Assembly: GCA_964491535.1 (NCBI GenBank)
Contig: CAZBGR010000006.1
Coordinates: 1 to 38,795, forward strand
Length of the DNA: 38,795 bases
Reading direction: 5' to 3'
Origin: CAZBGR01 sp964491535
GTDB taxonomy: Bacteria; Bacillota_I; Bacilli_A; RF39; UBA660
Made by a program: the position numbers and the translations under genes. The notes below the pieces were generated by a model. That model was not told the origin of the DNA and made no database searches. It worked only from the letters and a program-made list of their open reading frames with translations. Positions 1-8,900 of this stretch are shown one piece after another; position 1 is the first letter of the stretch; every line of letters starts with the position of its first letter.

Positions 1-73
1 AAATTTTCCCGCTTATAATCAACTTTTTTTGGGACATTTTCCTAAGTTATTGACAGTTTTTTGTCGTTATAAA

Positions 74-292
74 TTATTTATAATATATCTCTACCGTTTT
101 AGTTAAAACATCAGCAAAAGTAAAAGATTTTAATTCATTAATAGCATTATCTAGTTTCACTATAAAAATAGAACTATAAACTTCAATAATGGTAGCATCA
201 AATTCCTCAATTTTATTACGGCCACCATTAAAAACTACTTTTACTTCTTTACCAATATTTGTTTCCATTTCTTCTTTTATTTTATTAATCAT
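74..292 (-). CDS. veg: Veg protein (DUF1021 family)
   Basis: A 72-residue protein of the Veg family, small SH3-like proteins of spore-forming and other Bacillota; in Bacillus Veg is linked to biofilm gene expression and spore outgrowth, with unclear biochemistry. The family pattern is visible: an N-terminal helix, then IGKEVKVVFNGGRNK, and a C-terminal FADVLTKTVEIYY that aligns with the Bacillus SYADILTETVEL ending. It is the last gene of the leftward series rsmA-yabG-veg, as in Bacillus, and starts 14 bp after the yabG stop behind an AGTAGGA ribosome-binding site. It is slightly shorter than the Bacillus protein (about 86 residues). The call rests on sequence pattern plus synteny. Confidence 0.88.
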   Translation of the reverse strand: MINKIKEEMETNIGKEVKVVFNGGRNKIEEFDATIIEVYSSIFIVKLDNAINELKSFTFADVLTKTVEIYYK

Positions 293-306
293 TTTTTCCT
301 ACTTTC

Positions 307-1098
307 TTATCTTGGGTAACCTACATACATTGTTCCTTTAGTAATAATTCCTCCAATACCATCTTTTCCATATTTAGTTTTCTTTAAAATGCCAATTAAA
401 TCAATATCATTACGTTTATCTGACAAACTTAAAGTAAGGGCGATAATGGCTGGATCAAGAGCATGAATATTAATTCTTTTAGGGCTAGAAGCAAAATTAG
501 CCCCCGATTTTATTAAAGCCTCATAATTTGATTGACAAGCTCCAGCAATAATAATTAGTTTGTCTTGAGCCTTTTCATACTTTCTAGCTTCACTAACCGC
601 TTTTAAAAAATAAGCAGTATTTTTATACGATTTTAAATCTTCTTTATTTTCGCTTTTTTTATAATAAGCATCGTGTCCAGTAATTACTAAAATATCAGGA
701 TTAATGCTTTCTAAATGCTTTTTAATATTAGTTGGTACTTCTTCTTCTTCTTCATAAATTCCATAAACTAACACATTAGCGCTTTTATAAAATTTCAAAC
801 AACGTTCTAAATAATCTCTATCACCATCAATATGAAGAATTCGGCCTGGTAAATAAAAATAATCATTACGCTCTATTTCAGAATAATCTTTAATGTTGTT
901 AAGAAAAAAATTATCTTCTTCAATAATTTTTTCTTTATCTTCTTTATATAAAACTAAATCATCGACAGGACTATCAGCATAAAGGCGCATATTAAGCCCT
1001 TTTAAAGTAACTATATTATCTATTATATTGGTTATTTTAAAAATAACATCATGATTATAAGAAGTTCTTGTAACTAAATCACCTATTTTAAGTTCCAC
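307..1098 (-). CDS. yabG: YabG, sporulation-specific protease (peptidase family U57)
   Basis: Coat-processing cysteine protease that in Bacillus and Clostridioides trims spore coat/cortex proteins late in sporulation. Family hallmarks are present: IGDLVTRTSY near the start, PGRILHIDGD, ITGHDA with a histidine near residue 142, and AGACQSNYEALIKSGANFAS with a cysteine near 188; these match the proposed catalytic His and Cys. The longest frame begins with ATG at 1110, but I prefer the GTG at 1098: it follows GGTGAT, and its MELKIGDLVTRTSY aligns directly with the Bacillus start MQFQIGDMVARKSY. It lies between rsmA and veg as in Bacillus. The sequence CATATAAT just upstream resembles a sigma-K -10 element, but no clear -35 is visible. 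It is strong evidence that the organism sporulates or recently did. Confidence 0.93.
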   Translation of the reverse strand: MELKIGDLVTRTSYNHDVIFKITNIIDNIVTLKGLNMRLYADSPVDDLVLYKEDKEKIIEEDNFFLNNIKDYSEIERNDYFYLPGRILHIDGDRDYLERCLKFYKSANVLVYGIYEEEEEVPTNIKKHLESINPDILVITGHDAYYKKSENKEDLKSYKNTAYFLKAVSEARKYEKAQDKLIIIAGACQSNYEALIKSGANFASSPKRINIHALDPAIIALTLSLSDKRNDIDLIGILKKTKYGKDGIGGIITKGTMYVGYPR

Positions 1099-1139
1099 TT
1101 TATCACCCATTTAATTATATGAGTTAAAAAGGGAAATTT

Positions 1140-1955
1140 TCATGATGATAATTTTAAAGCATTAGCTATTTCAATAAATTGTTCTAAAGTAAGATATTCT
1201 GCTCTTACTGTTAAATCTAAATTATAATCTTTTAAAACATCATTTATAACATTTAAATCATATTCCTTTAAATTGTTTTTTAATATCTTTCGCTTGAAAC
1301 AAAAGGCATCCCTTACTAATTTAAAAAACAATGATTCATCTAAAAGATGAGCTTGCCTTTTACTAGTTAATTCAAAAACAATACTATCAACTTTAGGTTT
1401 AGGGATAAATACTGTTTTAGGAACTTTAAATAATTCTTTAATCTCAAAATAGTAATTTAAATATACAGTTAAAGAACTATAAGCTTTACTTCTAGGTTGA
1501 GCTTTAAAACGTTCTCCAACTTCTTTTTGAACCATAATAATCATTTTAGTTAGATTGATTTTAGCATCAATTATCTTTTTTATAATTGGAGTCGTAATAT
1601 AATATGGCAAATTAGCAATAATATATAGCTTATCATAATCATATTGACTTAAATCTTGTGGTAAATTTACTTTTAAAAAATCAGCATTTATAAGCTGAAC
1701 ATTATTATAATCTTTTAGCTTTTCAGAAGCTATGTCAAATAATTCTTTATCTATTTCATAACCTAAAACATAAGCCCCTCGCTTAACTAATTCAACAGTT
1801 AAAGCCCCAAAGCCAACGCCTATTTCAATAATTAAGGATTTTTTATCAATTTTAGCTGAGGCAATTATTTTATTAATAATATTTTGATCAATTAAAAAAT
1901 GTTGACCCCATTTTTTCTTAATTCTAAAAGTGGATAAATATTTATTAAGATTCAC
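1140..1955 (-). CDS. rsmA: 16S rRNA (adenine1518/1519-N6) dimethyltransferase RsmA/KsgA
   Basis: Transfers four methyl groups from S-adenosylmethionine to two adjacent adenines in the 3'-terminal hairpin of 16S rRNA during small-subunit maturation. The 271-residue protein has the usual family length. Motifs in order: KKWGQHFLIDQNI at the N-terminus, the SAM-binding IEIGVGFGALT, the catalytic NLPYYITTPI and a basic KPKVDS segment. The start is GTG at 1955, preceded by AGAAGGA with suitable spacing. It sits between a 3D-domain gene and yabG as in Bacillus. The RNase M5 gene rnmV, which normally lies immediately upstream of rsmA in that neighbourhood, is absent here. Confidence 0.96.
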   Translation of the reverse strand: MNLNKYLSTFRIKKKWGQHFLIDQNIINKIIASAKIDKKSLIIEIGVGFGALTVELVKRGAYVLGYEIDKELFDIASEKLKDYNNVQLINADFLKVNLPQDLSQYDYDKLYIIANLPYYITTPIIKKIIDAKINLTKMIIMVQKEVGERFKAQPRSKAYSSLTVYLNYYFEIKELFKVPKTVFIPKPKVDSIVFELTSKRQAHLLDESLFFKLVRDAFCFKRKILKNNLKEYDLNVINDVLKDYNLDLTVRAEYLTLEQFIEIANALKLSS

Positions 1956-1993
1956 TTTTTATTTCCTTCTTTTTTTAAATTAAACTAATAATT

Positions 1994-2503
1994 TTACCAA
2001 CTATAGCGCAATATTTCATATTTAACGTTTTTTAAACGACCTATATCTTCACTTAACCTTTCATCGTTTTCAAAAAGTAAATCAAAGATATCACCCTTAA
2101 TAGCCTGCCCTCGATCCAATACAATAGCTAAAAAGGGATAATCAAAATAATTAGATGTAATTTTAACAATTGTTCCTAAAGGAATCTTTGGATCAGCAGC
2201 TACAATTCTTACTTTGCCATATTCTAAATCATAATAATAGATATTACCATGGCGAACATCATAACCACTTTTTGTAATACCGCTACACCCTTTACAAGTA
2301 GGAGCATAGGCTGTTAATTGACCATAAAAAGTATTTAAACTATCTTCATTAATAACTTTATACGGAATAGAATTATAATCAATCGCTAAAATAGTTGCCT
2401 GCTGATAATCTTTTCGCCAAGGATCATTAACAAAAAAATAAAGGACTGAAAAAATTAACGCTAACAAAGATAGCTTACACCAAAACGATAAAACTCGTTT
2501 CAT
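1994..2503 (-). CDS. Membrane-anchored 3D-domain protein (YabE/YuiC C-terminal type)
   Basis: A 169-residue protein with a basic N-terminus, one hydrophobic anchor (about residues 6-24) and an extracytoplasmic 3D domain. That domain is a double-psi beta-barrel related to MltA lytic transglycosylases and named for three conserved aspartates. The relevant segments are ADPKIPLGTIVKI, IVLDRGQAIKG and GDIFDLLF. Two nearby cysteines (CKGC) could pair outside the cell. A longer frame opens at TTG 2527, but ATG 2503 is preceded by GAGGTGA at ideal spacing, so I use that. Position before rsmA matches yabE, but the DUF348 and G5 domains of YabE are missing; in size it resembles the shorter YuiC-type proteins. 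A role in peptidoglycan cleavage during growth or spore formation is inferred. Confidence 0.85.
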   Translation of the reverse strand: MKRVLSFWCKLSLLALIFSVLYFFVNDPWRKDYQQATILAIDYNSIPYKVINEDSLNTFYGQLTAYAPTCKGCSGITKSGYDVRHGNIYYYDLEYGKVRIVAADPKIPLGTIVKITSNYFDYPFLAIVLDRGQAIKGDIFDLLFENDERLSEDIGRLKNVKYEILRYSW

Positions 2504-2549
2504 TTTCTTTTTCACCTCATTTGGCAATTAAATTTTATCATAAAATCAG

Positions 2550-3296
2550 CTAAAAGTCAAATAACGACTGAGCATTTAAGCTAGTTTGTTTAGCTATTTC
2601 ATCATAATTAAGACCCTTTATTTCGGCAATTGCTTCAGCTATATAAGGAAGATATTTAGGAGAATTAGGACGTCCTCTAAAGGGGACCGGTGTTAAATAA
2701 GGACTATCTGTTTCTAATACTATATACTCTAAAGGAATCTTTTTTATTACTTCTTTTAGTTTGTTATTTTTAAAAGTAATAATTCCTCCAATCCCCAATA
2801 AAAAACCTCTTTTAATAAATTTATTAGCTATTTCTAAAGATGCATTAAAACAATGACAAACACCTTTTACCTTATACTTTTTTAACAAACTATAAAGGTC
2901 ATTAGTTGCTTCACGATTATGAATAATAACTGGCAAATGATGATTAACCGCTAGTTTTAATTGCTTATCTAAAAGATTAAGTTGCTGTTTTTGATTATCT
3001 TTTGTGTAATGATAATCAAGGCCTATTTCTCCAACGGCAATTACTTTAGGATGTAGTAATAATTTATTTAAAATTTCTAATTCCTGATTAGTTATTTTAT
3101 TAGCAACCGACGGATGATAACCCACAGCTACATAAATAGAAGGATACTTTTCAGCTAATAAAATAGCCTTTTGATTAGATACAAGATCATAACCATTAAC
3201 AATGATTTTAGCTATATTATTTTTAAAAATATCTTTAATAATATCTTCAATATTTGGTTCGTCACTATTTAAATGACAATGAGTATCAATCAACAT
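2550..3296 (-). CDS. tatD: TatD-family metal-dependent deoxyribonuclease
   Basis: A 248-residue TIM-barrel amidohydrolase-type nuclease (3'-5' DNA/RNA exonuclease activity known in the family). Metal-binding segments are intact: IDTHCHLN at the start, VGEIGLDYHY (Glu), PVIIHNREA (His), VCHCFNAS (His) and LETDSPYLTP (Asp). An in-frame GTG at 3308 is available, but it forms part of the GTGGAGG ribosome-binding site; ATG 3296 gives the canonical MLIDTHCH start and is used here. The neighbourhood metG, tatD, 3D protein, rsmA, yabG reproduces the Bacillus order. Confidence 0.95.
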   Translation of the reverse strand: MLIDTHCHLNSDEPNIEDIIKDIFKNNIAKIIVNGYDLVSNQKAILLAEKYPSIYVAVGYHPSVANKITNQELEILNKLLLHPKVIAVGEIGLDYHYTKDNQKQQLNLLDKQLKLAVNHHLPVIIHNREATNDLYSLLKKYKVKGVCHCFNASLEIANKFIKRGFLLGIGGIITFKNNKLKEVIKKIPLEYIVLETDSPYLTPVPFRGRPNSPKYLPYIAEAIAEIKGLNYDEIAKQTSLNAQSLFDF

Positions 3297-3309
3297 AATA
3301 ACCTCCACA

Positions 3310-3339
3310 AAAAAATTATACTTGATTTATAGTATAATT
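3310..3339 (-). terminator. AT-rich hairpin with U-tract before tatD
   Basis: On the minus strand AATTATACT (3331-3339) and AGTATAATT (3314-3322) form a 9-bp perfect stem with an 8-nt loop, followed directly by a run of T. It overlaps the stop codon of the small ORF upstream and ends just before the tatD ribosome-binding site, so it may terminate or attenuate transcription into tatD. The stem is all A/T except one C-G pair, so strength is doubtful. Confidence 0.45.
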
Positions 3340-3499
3340 ATTTATTACTTAAAAAACGAATAAAACCTATCGTTACAATCATCAAATAACCTAAATCTAA
3401 TTCTTTAAAAGAATAGCACAAATTATTTATTAAATATAAAATTAAAACTACAAACATCACACTTATGTACTGCCTCGACTTATTTTGGTTTCGGCTCAT
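3338..3499 (-). CDS. Small hypothetical two-helix membrane protein (53 aa)
   Basis: This short frame fills most of the 320-bp gap between metG and tatD. It starts with ATG at 3499, behind an AAAGGAAA ribosome-binding site that is rather distant (about 14 nt). The product has a hydrophilic basic N-terminus (SRNQNKSRQ). It then has two hydrophobic stretches, about residues 12-28 and 36-50, and ends in SNK, suggesting a hairpin with both ends in the cytoplasm. Upstream, TTTACT and TACGAT with 18-bp spacing (3568-3573 and 3544-3549) could be a promoter. I do not recognise a family. Support comes from the intact frame, amphipathic layout and strand agreement with neighbours; a chance ORF in AT-rich DNA remains possible. 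Confidence 0.5.
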   Translation of the reverse strand: MSRNQNKSRQYISVMFVVLILYLINNLCYSFKELDLGYLMIVTIGFIRFLSNK

Positions 3500-3568
3500 G
3501 TTTGTTTTTTATTTCCTTTCTATTCTTCAAGGTTTATACAATTATCGTACCATAAAGGAAACTTAAAA

Positions 3569-3603
3569 GTAAACAAATAGTTTTTACTTTAACCCTTGTT
3601 TAC
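3569..3603. repeat. Inverted repeat GTAAACAA/TTGTTTAC
   Basis: Two perfect 8-bp arms (3569-3576 and 3596-3603) separated by 19 bp, 14 bp downstream of the metG stop. On the minus strand the second arm is followed by TTTT, so a weak metG terminator is possible; the dyad also overlaps the candidate promoter of the small membrane ORF and could be an operator. Confidence 0.35.
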
Positions 3604-3616
3604 AAAAAAGTTGACA

Positions 3617-5188
3617 TTAATTACTATTATGCTTTATTGTTTTTAATTTAGCTTCCTTATCAATCCTCATAAATAAAGGATCAGCCAATCTTACTTTAGT
3701 CCCTCCCTTTAAACAATCAAAGATTGTTAAAGAAGATATTTTTTTATTATTAGTATTTAATTGCCAAAATATCTTATCTGCTGTATCAGGCATAAAAGGT
3801 TGTAATAAAACAGCAATAAAATAGATACTATTAAGTAAATTAAATAAAACTGTTTCTAAACGTTTAGTTTGTTGCTCTTTAGCTAAAAGCCAAGGTTTTA
3901 CTTCCTCAATATATTTATTACAAGCCCTAATTAATTTAAAAATATGTTCTAGGGCCCTACTTATTTGTAAATTATCCATTTCTTTTTCAACTAAAGATGG
4001 TGTTTTTAACGTTAAAGTAATTAAAGCTTGATCAATACCCTCATTTTTATTAGCTACTCTTATTTCTCCATTAAAGTATTTATAAATCATATTAATCGTT
4101 CGATTAATTAAATTACCTAAATTATTAGCTAAATCGCCATTGATTTTATCAATAATTAAATCATAATTAATAATTCCATCACTCGTATAAGGCATCTCGC
4201 TTAAAATATAATAACGAATAGCATCTACCCCAAATAATGATACTAATTCATCAGCATACATGGTGTTCCCTTTAGATTTGCTCATTTTATCCCCGCCCAT
4301 TAACAACCAATTATGACCAAATATTTTAAGAGGTAAAGGTTGATCTAAGGCCATCAAGATAATTGGCCAATATATAGCATGAAAACGAAAAATATCTTTA
4401 CCAATCAAATGAATATCAGCTGGCCAATATTTTAAATATTCTTCATCATGATTACCATCGACATCATATCCTAAAAAAGTAATATAATTACTCAAAGCAT
4501 CAAGCCAAACATAAATTATATGATCCTTATCAAAATCTACTTTTATCCCCCAATCAAAGGATGTTCTTGACACACATAAATCTTGCAAACCTGGTTTTAA
4601 AAAATTATTAATCATTTCATTTTTTCTTGCTAATGGTTCTAAAAAAGTAGGATTTGCTTCAATATGAGCTATTAAACGATCTACATATTTATTTAATCTT
4701 AAAAAATAAGCATCTTCACAAGTAGCTTCTACTTTTCTATTACAATCGGGACATTTTCCATCTTTCAATTGAGCCTCAGTAACAAAAGATTCACAAGGCA
4801 AACAATATAATCCTTCGTATTTACCTTTATAAATATCTCCTTGGTCATATAATTTTTTAAATATCTTAGCTACAGTTTCTTTATGAGTTACATTAGAAGT
4901 TCGGACAAAAGCATCATAATTAATATTCATAATAGCCATTGTCGCTTTAATTTCATTAGTCATTTCATCAACATAATGTTGAGGTTCTTTATTATTTTCC
5001 TTAGCTTTTAAAGCTGTTTTTTGACCATGCTCATCCGCTCCAGTTTGAAAATAAACATCATAACCCATCAATCTTTTATAACGGGCTAAAACATCAGCTA
5101 AAATCATTTCATAAGTATTTCCAATATGGGGTTTATCAGAAGCATAAAAAATTGAAGTACTAAGATAAAACTTTTTTATGTTAATCAT
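3617..5188 (-). CDS. metG: Methionyl-tRNA synthetase
   Basis: Class I aminoacyl-tRNA synthetase charging initiator and elongator tRNA-Met. The Rossmann fold opens with FYLSTSIFYASDKPHIGN (HIGH-type motif at about 21-24) and contains a knuckle with Cys129, Cys132, Cys146 and Cys149. The KMSKS loop is at about 301-305, followed by the helical anticodon-binding domain. At 523 residues it is the short form: the C-terminal EMAP/Trbp111-like tRNA-binding domain of Bacillus MetS is absent. The ATG follows AGAAAGG with almost no spacer, which is unusual. It lies beside tatD as in Bacillus, but upstream is spoVT rather than abrB. Confidence 0.96.
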   Translation of the reverse strand: MINIKKFYLSTSIFYASDKPHIGNTYEMILADVLARYKRLMGYDVYFQTGADEHGQKTALKAKENNKEPQHYVDEMTNEIKATMAIMNINYDAFVRTSNVTHKETVAKIFKKLYDQGDIYKGKYEGLYCLPCESFVTEAQLKDGKCPDCNRKVEATCEDAYFLRLNKYVDRLIAHIEANPTFLEPLARKNEMINNFLKPGLQDLCVSRTSFDWGIKVDFDKDHIIYVWLDALSNYITFLGYDVDGNHDEEYLKYWPADIHLIGKDIFRFHAIYWPIILMALDQPLPLKIFGHNWLLMGGDKMSKSKGNTMYADELVSLFGVDAIRYYILSEMPYTSDGIINYDLIIDKINGDLANNLGNLINRTINMIYKYFNGEIRVANKNEGIDQALITLTLKTPSLVEKEMDNLQISRALEHIFKLIRACNKYIEEVKPWLLAKEQQTKRLETVLFNLLNSIYFIAVLLQPFMPDTADKIFWQLNTNNKKISSLTIFDCLKGGTKVRLADPLFMRIDKEAKLKTIKHNSN

Positions 5189-5232
5189 CCTTTCTTATTT
5201 TTATTGTTGGCCATAACTTTTATTTATATCTA

Positions 5233-5238
5233 ATTATA
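5233..5238 (-). promoter_or_regulatory. Extended -10 promoter for metG
   Basis: Minus-strand TGTTATAAT gives a consensus TATAAT at 5238-5233 preceded by the TGn extension, about 45 bp before the metG start. The 17-bp upstream position (TCATTT) is a poor -35, typical for extended -10 promoters. Confidence 0.5.
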
Positions 5239-5264
5239 ACATATGAATTAACTATAAATGAGAA

Positions 5265-5289
5265 AACATTCTTAAATATTAAGAATGTT
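5265..5289 (-). terminator. Palindromic hairpin between spoVT and metG
   Basis: AACATTCTTAA (5265-5275) and TTAAGAATGTT (5279-5289) are perfect 11-bp arms around a 3-nt loop. On the minus strand the stem is followed by TTTTC, so it may end the spoVT transcript; an operator upstream of the metG promoter is the alternative. Confidence 0.45.
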
Positions 5290-5334
5290 AAGTTAAAAAT
5301 TAAAAAGCAACCTAATTAAATAACTTTTTTAATC

Positions 5335-5862
5335 TTATTCAAGATATTTCCCTAAAAAATCAGCGATAAAAAAAGCTAACTTCTCCGCCTCTTTATCTTC
5401 ATTATCAACTTTAATTAAAACTAATACTAAACCAACAGGATCCCCATGGGCAATAATAGGAACCGCTATATAATTATCACTTTCGGGTTTTCCTTCGATA
5501 ATATTAATTGTGCCCTTATTTTGATAACTAATGGGTTTACGTTCTAAAATTAAATTACTAAGTTCTTCACTTATATTTAAATCCAAATAATTCTTTCTTA
5601 TAGAATTAGAAGCTGCTATAATTTTATCTCGATCAGCTATTAAAATATTAGTTTTAGTTTGTTCATTAAAGGATAAAACACATTTTTGAGCGATACTACT
5701 AATAGTATCCATCATTGAATGTTTTTTTAAAACAATATCATTATTATCAATAAATATTTCTAATGATTCTCCATCTCTAATACGCAGATGCCTTCTTATT
5801 TCCTTTGGAATAACAATTCTCCCTAACTCATCAATTCTTCTTAATATACCAGTTGATTTCAC
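5335..5862 (-). CDS. spoVT: Stage V sporulation protein T, forespore transcription regulator
   Basis: SpoVT modulates sigma-G-dependent transcription in the developing spore. The 175-residue protein has the two expected parts. One is an AbrB-type swapped-hairpin DNA-binding domain (residues 1-50: MKSTGILRRIDELGRIVIPKEIRR, aligning with Bacillus MKATGIVRRIDDLGRVVIPKEIRR). The other is a C-terminal GAF domain (about 55-175). Length matches Bacillus SpoVT (178). The start is GTG 5862 behind AGAGGT. The gene follows mfd directly, as in Bacillus. A sigma-G-like promoter lies 27 bp upstream. AbrB itself lacks the GAF domain, so SpoVT is the better call. Confidence 0.95.
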   Translation of the reverse strand: MKSTGILRRIDELGRIVIPKEIRRHLRIRDGESLEIFIDNNDIVLKKHSMMDTISSIAQKCVLSFNEQTKTNILIADRDKIIAASNSIRKNYLDLNISEELSNLILERKPISYQNKGTINIIEGKPESDNYIAVPIIAHGDPVGLVLVLIKVDNEDKEAEKLAFFIADFLGKYLE

Positions 5863-5888
5863 TCTTTTACCTCTCTTTCAACTACTTT

Positions 5889-5917
5889 TATTATGTGAAA
5901 GTACAAACCAAATATAC
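5889..5917 (-). promoter_or_regulatory. Sigma-G-type forespore promoter of spoVT
   Basis: Minus-strand GTATA (5917-5913), a 17-bp spacer and CATAATA (5895-5889) match the Bacillus sigma-G consensus GHATR-N17/18-CATNHTA at every defined position. The element sits between the mfd stop and the spoVT ribosome-binding site, about 27 bp before the GTG start. The match is seen in sequence; use by sigma-G is inferred. Confidence 0.6.
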
Positions 5918-5919
5918 CT

Positions 5920-8900
5920 TTAAACTATTTGCTTTTCTATGCTATCTAATAATAAAACGAGATTATATAGCCAGTGTTTTTTTGAATCGGTTAATCTCAA
6001 TTTAATTTTAACACAATTATTTAAAAAAGAAAAGCTAACATTATTTAAATCTTTAATAACTTGATGAATTTTAACTATATCAGTTATAGTAGGCTTTAAA
6101 AATAATTCAATATAAAGTTTATTTCGATTTACTTTTTTAACCCCTAATCGTTGAGCTATTTTTTCAAACCATTCTTGATACATATAAACAAGCATTGTTT
6201 CTGAAATCTTTCCAAAACGGTCTTCTAATTCCTCTTTTATAGCTATTAATTTCTGATAACTATCTATTTCATTTATTTTTTGATGAATTTCAATTTTCAA
6301 ATCATTATCCTCAACATATTTATCATCAATATAAGTAGCTACTTCTAATAACGGTTTATCATCAATGTTAGCTTCTTCTTTAATTTTAACCCCTTTTAAT
6401 CTATCTATTTCTTCATTTAACATTTTTAAATACAAATCAATTCCCACACTATCAATATAACCTGCTTGTTCTTCACCTAAAAGATTCCCTGCTCCTCTAA
6501 TTGATAAATCACGCATTGCCACTCCAAAACCACTTCCCAATTCAGTAAATTCTTTAATTGCTGCTAATCTTTTTTCAGCTTCTTCAGTTAAAACCTTATC
6601 TTTTTTATACATTAAATAAGCATAAGCTATTTTATTAGTTCTTCCCACCCGGCCTCTAATTTGGTATAACTGACTTAAACCAAAACGATCAGCATTTAAA
6701 ACAATTAAAGTATTAACATTAGCAATATCAATTCCTGTTTCAATAATAGTAGTACAAACTAATAAATCATATTCACGATTGATAAAACTCATCATTTTAT
6801 CTTCAATTTCTCGCTTAGTCATTTTACCATGGGCATAAGTAATTCTAGCTTGAGGAACAAGCTTTTCTAATTCTTGGACTTTTTGCTCAATACCATTTAC
6901 CAAATTATAAAGAAAGAAAATTTGCCCTTGACGAGCTAATTCTTTATAAATAGCATCTTTAATAATATAATTATCTTCTTCCAAAACATAAGTTTGAATA
7001 GGAAAACGATTCATCGGGGGTGTTTCAATCAACGATAAAGACCTTAAGCCCATCATCGATAATTGTAAAGTTCTTGGAATTGGGGTGGCTGACAAAGTTA
7101 AAACATCAATATTATTTTTATATTGTTTAATACGTTCTTTATGATTAACTCCAAAACGCTGTTCTTCATCAATAATTAACAACCCTAAATCTTTAAAATA
7201 TATATCTTTACTTAATAAACGATGGGTTCCCATAACAATATCAATAAAGCCTTCTTTTAAACCTTTAATTATTTCTTTAACCTCTTTTGAGGAAGTAAAA
7301 CGATTAAGCAAAGCTATATTAAAAGGATAATTTTTAAAACGATCTAAGGCATTAATGTAATGTTGATGAGATAAAATAGTAGTTGGACATAGATAACATA
7401 CTTGTTTATTGTTAGATACCGCTTTAAAAGTAGCCCTAAAAGCTACTTCCGTTTTACCATAACCTACATCCCCACATAATAAGCGATCCATAGGCTTTGA
7501 TACTTCCATATCCTTTTTTATTTGTTCAACAGTTAGAAGTTGATCTTTAGTTGGTTGATAAATAAATTCTTGTTCAAATAATAATTGTTCTTCATTATCT
7601 TTCTTATATTGATAACCCTTATTTAGTTTTCTTAAAGCAGAAGTAGCTAATAATTTAGTAGCCATATCCTTAATCCTCTTTTTAGCCTTTAACCTTGTTT
7701 TTTGCCATATTAAACTTCCCAATTTATGAATTACTGGGACAATTCCATCTGAAGAAGAATACTTAAAAATTAAATCAATCTTTTCTGCCGGAATATATAA
7801 TTTATCATTACCTTGATAATTAATTAACAAATAATCTTTTTTAAGATCATTTTTAACCAACGTTTTAATACCCCCATACAAGCCTACTCCATGAATGCGA
7901 TGAACTACATAATCACCTTCTTTTAGTTTGTTAACATCTTTAATTTTAACCCCGTAACGAAAAGAACTTTTAAATATTTTCTTTTTTAAAACTTGCTTAA
8001 AAATATCTGAAGCAGTTAAAACAACCAAAGAATTTATTATAAAACCATTGTCAATATCTTTAACCATAAGATTTAATTTCTTTAATTCTAAAGTGTTCTC
8101 CTCTGCTATAACATAAGGAACCTTAAGAAAAGGAATAAAGTTAGTTAATTGGTGCTTATTTTCTAAAGCAATAATAATTGTTTTTGATAACTTTAAATAA
8201 TTAACTAAATCCTTATTTAATAATTCTAAATTACTATAATAAGGAGTTATTGATTGTGTTTTATAAATTTCATTAGCCATACCCTTATCAAGTTTTTCAT
8301 TTTGAAGTGTTATATATATTTCATCTTTATTATTTAAAGATTCTAAATAATGCATGTAGGCTGTTTTTTGTTCTTTATCGCGATGATTATGATAATCATT
8401 TATTTCTTCTCTTAAAAGCTGATACGCTTTAATTAATAAGTGATAGTCTTTATAAATAACAATTGGTTCAATTAAAAAATCTTTAATGTTAGCAATTTCT
8501 TTGCTATATAAAGGTAAGTTTTTTTGTTTTCTAATAACTTGCTCATCTTCTTTATCAATAATAAATTCATCAAAAGGATAAATCATAACCTTTTCTATGT
8601 TTTTAATAGAACGCTGCGTTTCTAAATCAAAATATCTTAATGATTCAATCTCATCGCCCCAAAATTCTATTCTAAGTGGATTTAACTCGTTAATTGGAAA
8701 AACATCTACTACAAAACCCCTTGAACCTACTTCTCCTGTTTTAGTAACTAAGGTTTCATTACGATAGCCCATATCTAAAAGCTCTTTAATTAAGGTTTGT
8801 TTATTAATAGTCTTTTGCAAACAAAGATGAACGATCTTTTCTTGCCATAAAGTTTTTTTAGGTAAATAACGAAGATAACCCATTAAATTAGTAATCACTA

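Noticed and set aside
50..84. Plus-strand promoter TTGACA ... TATAAT at the left edge
   Set aside because: Spacing of 23 bp is wrong and it would transcribe antisense into veg.
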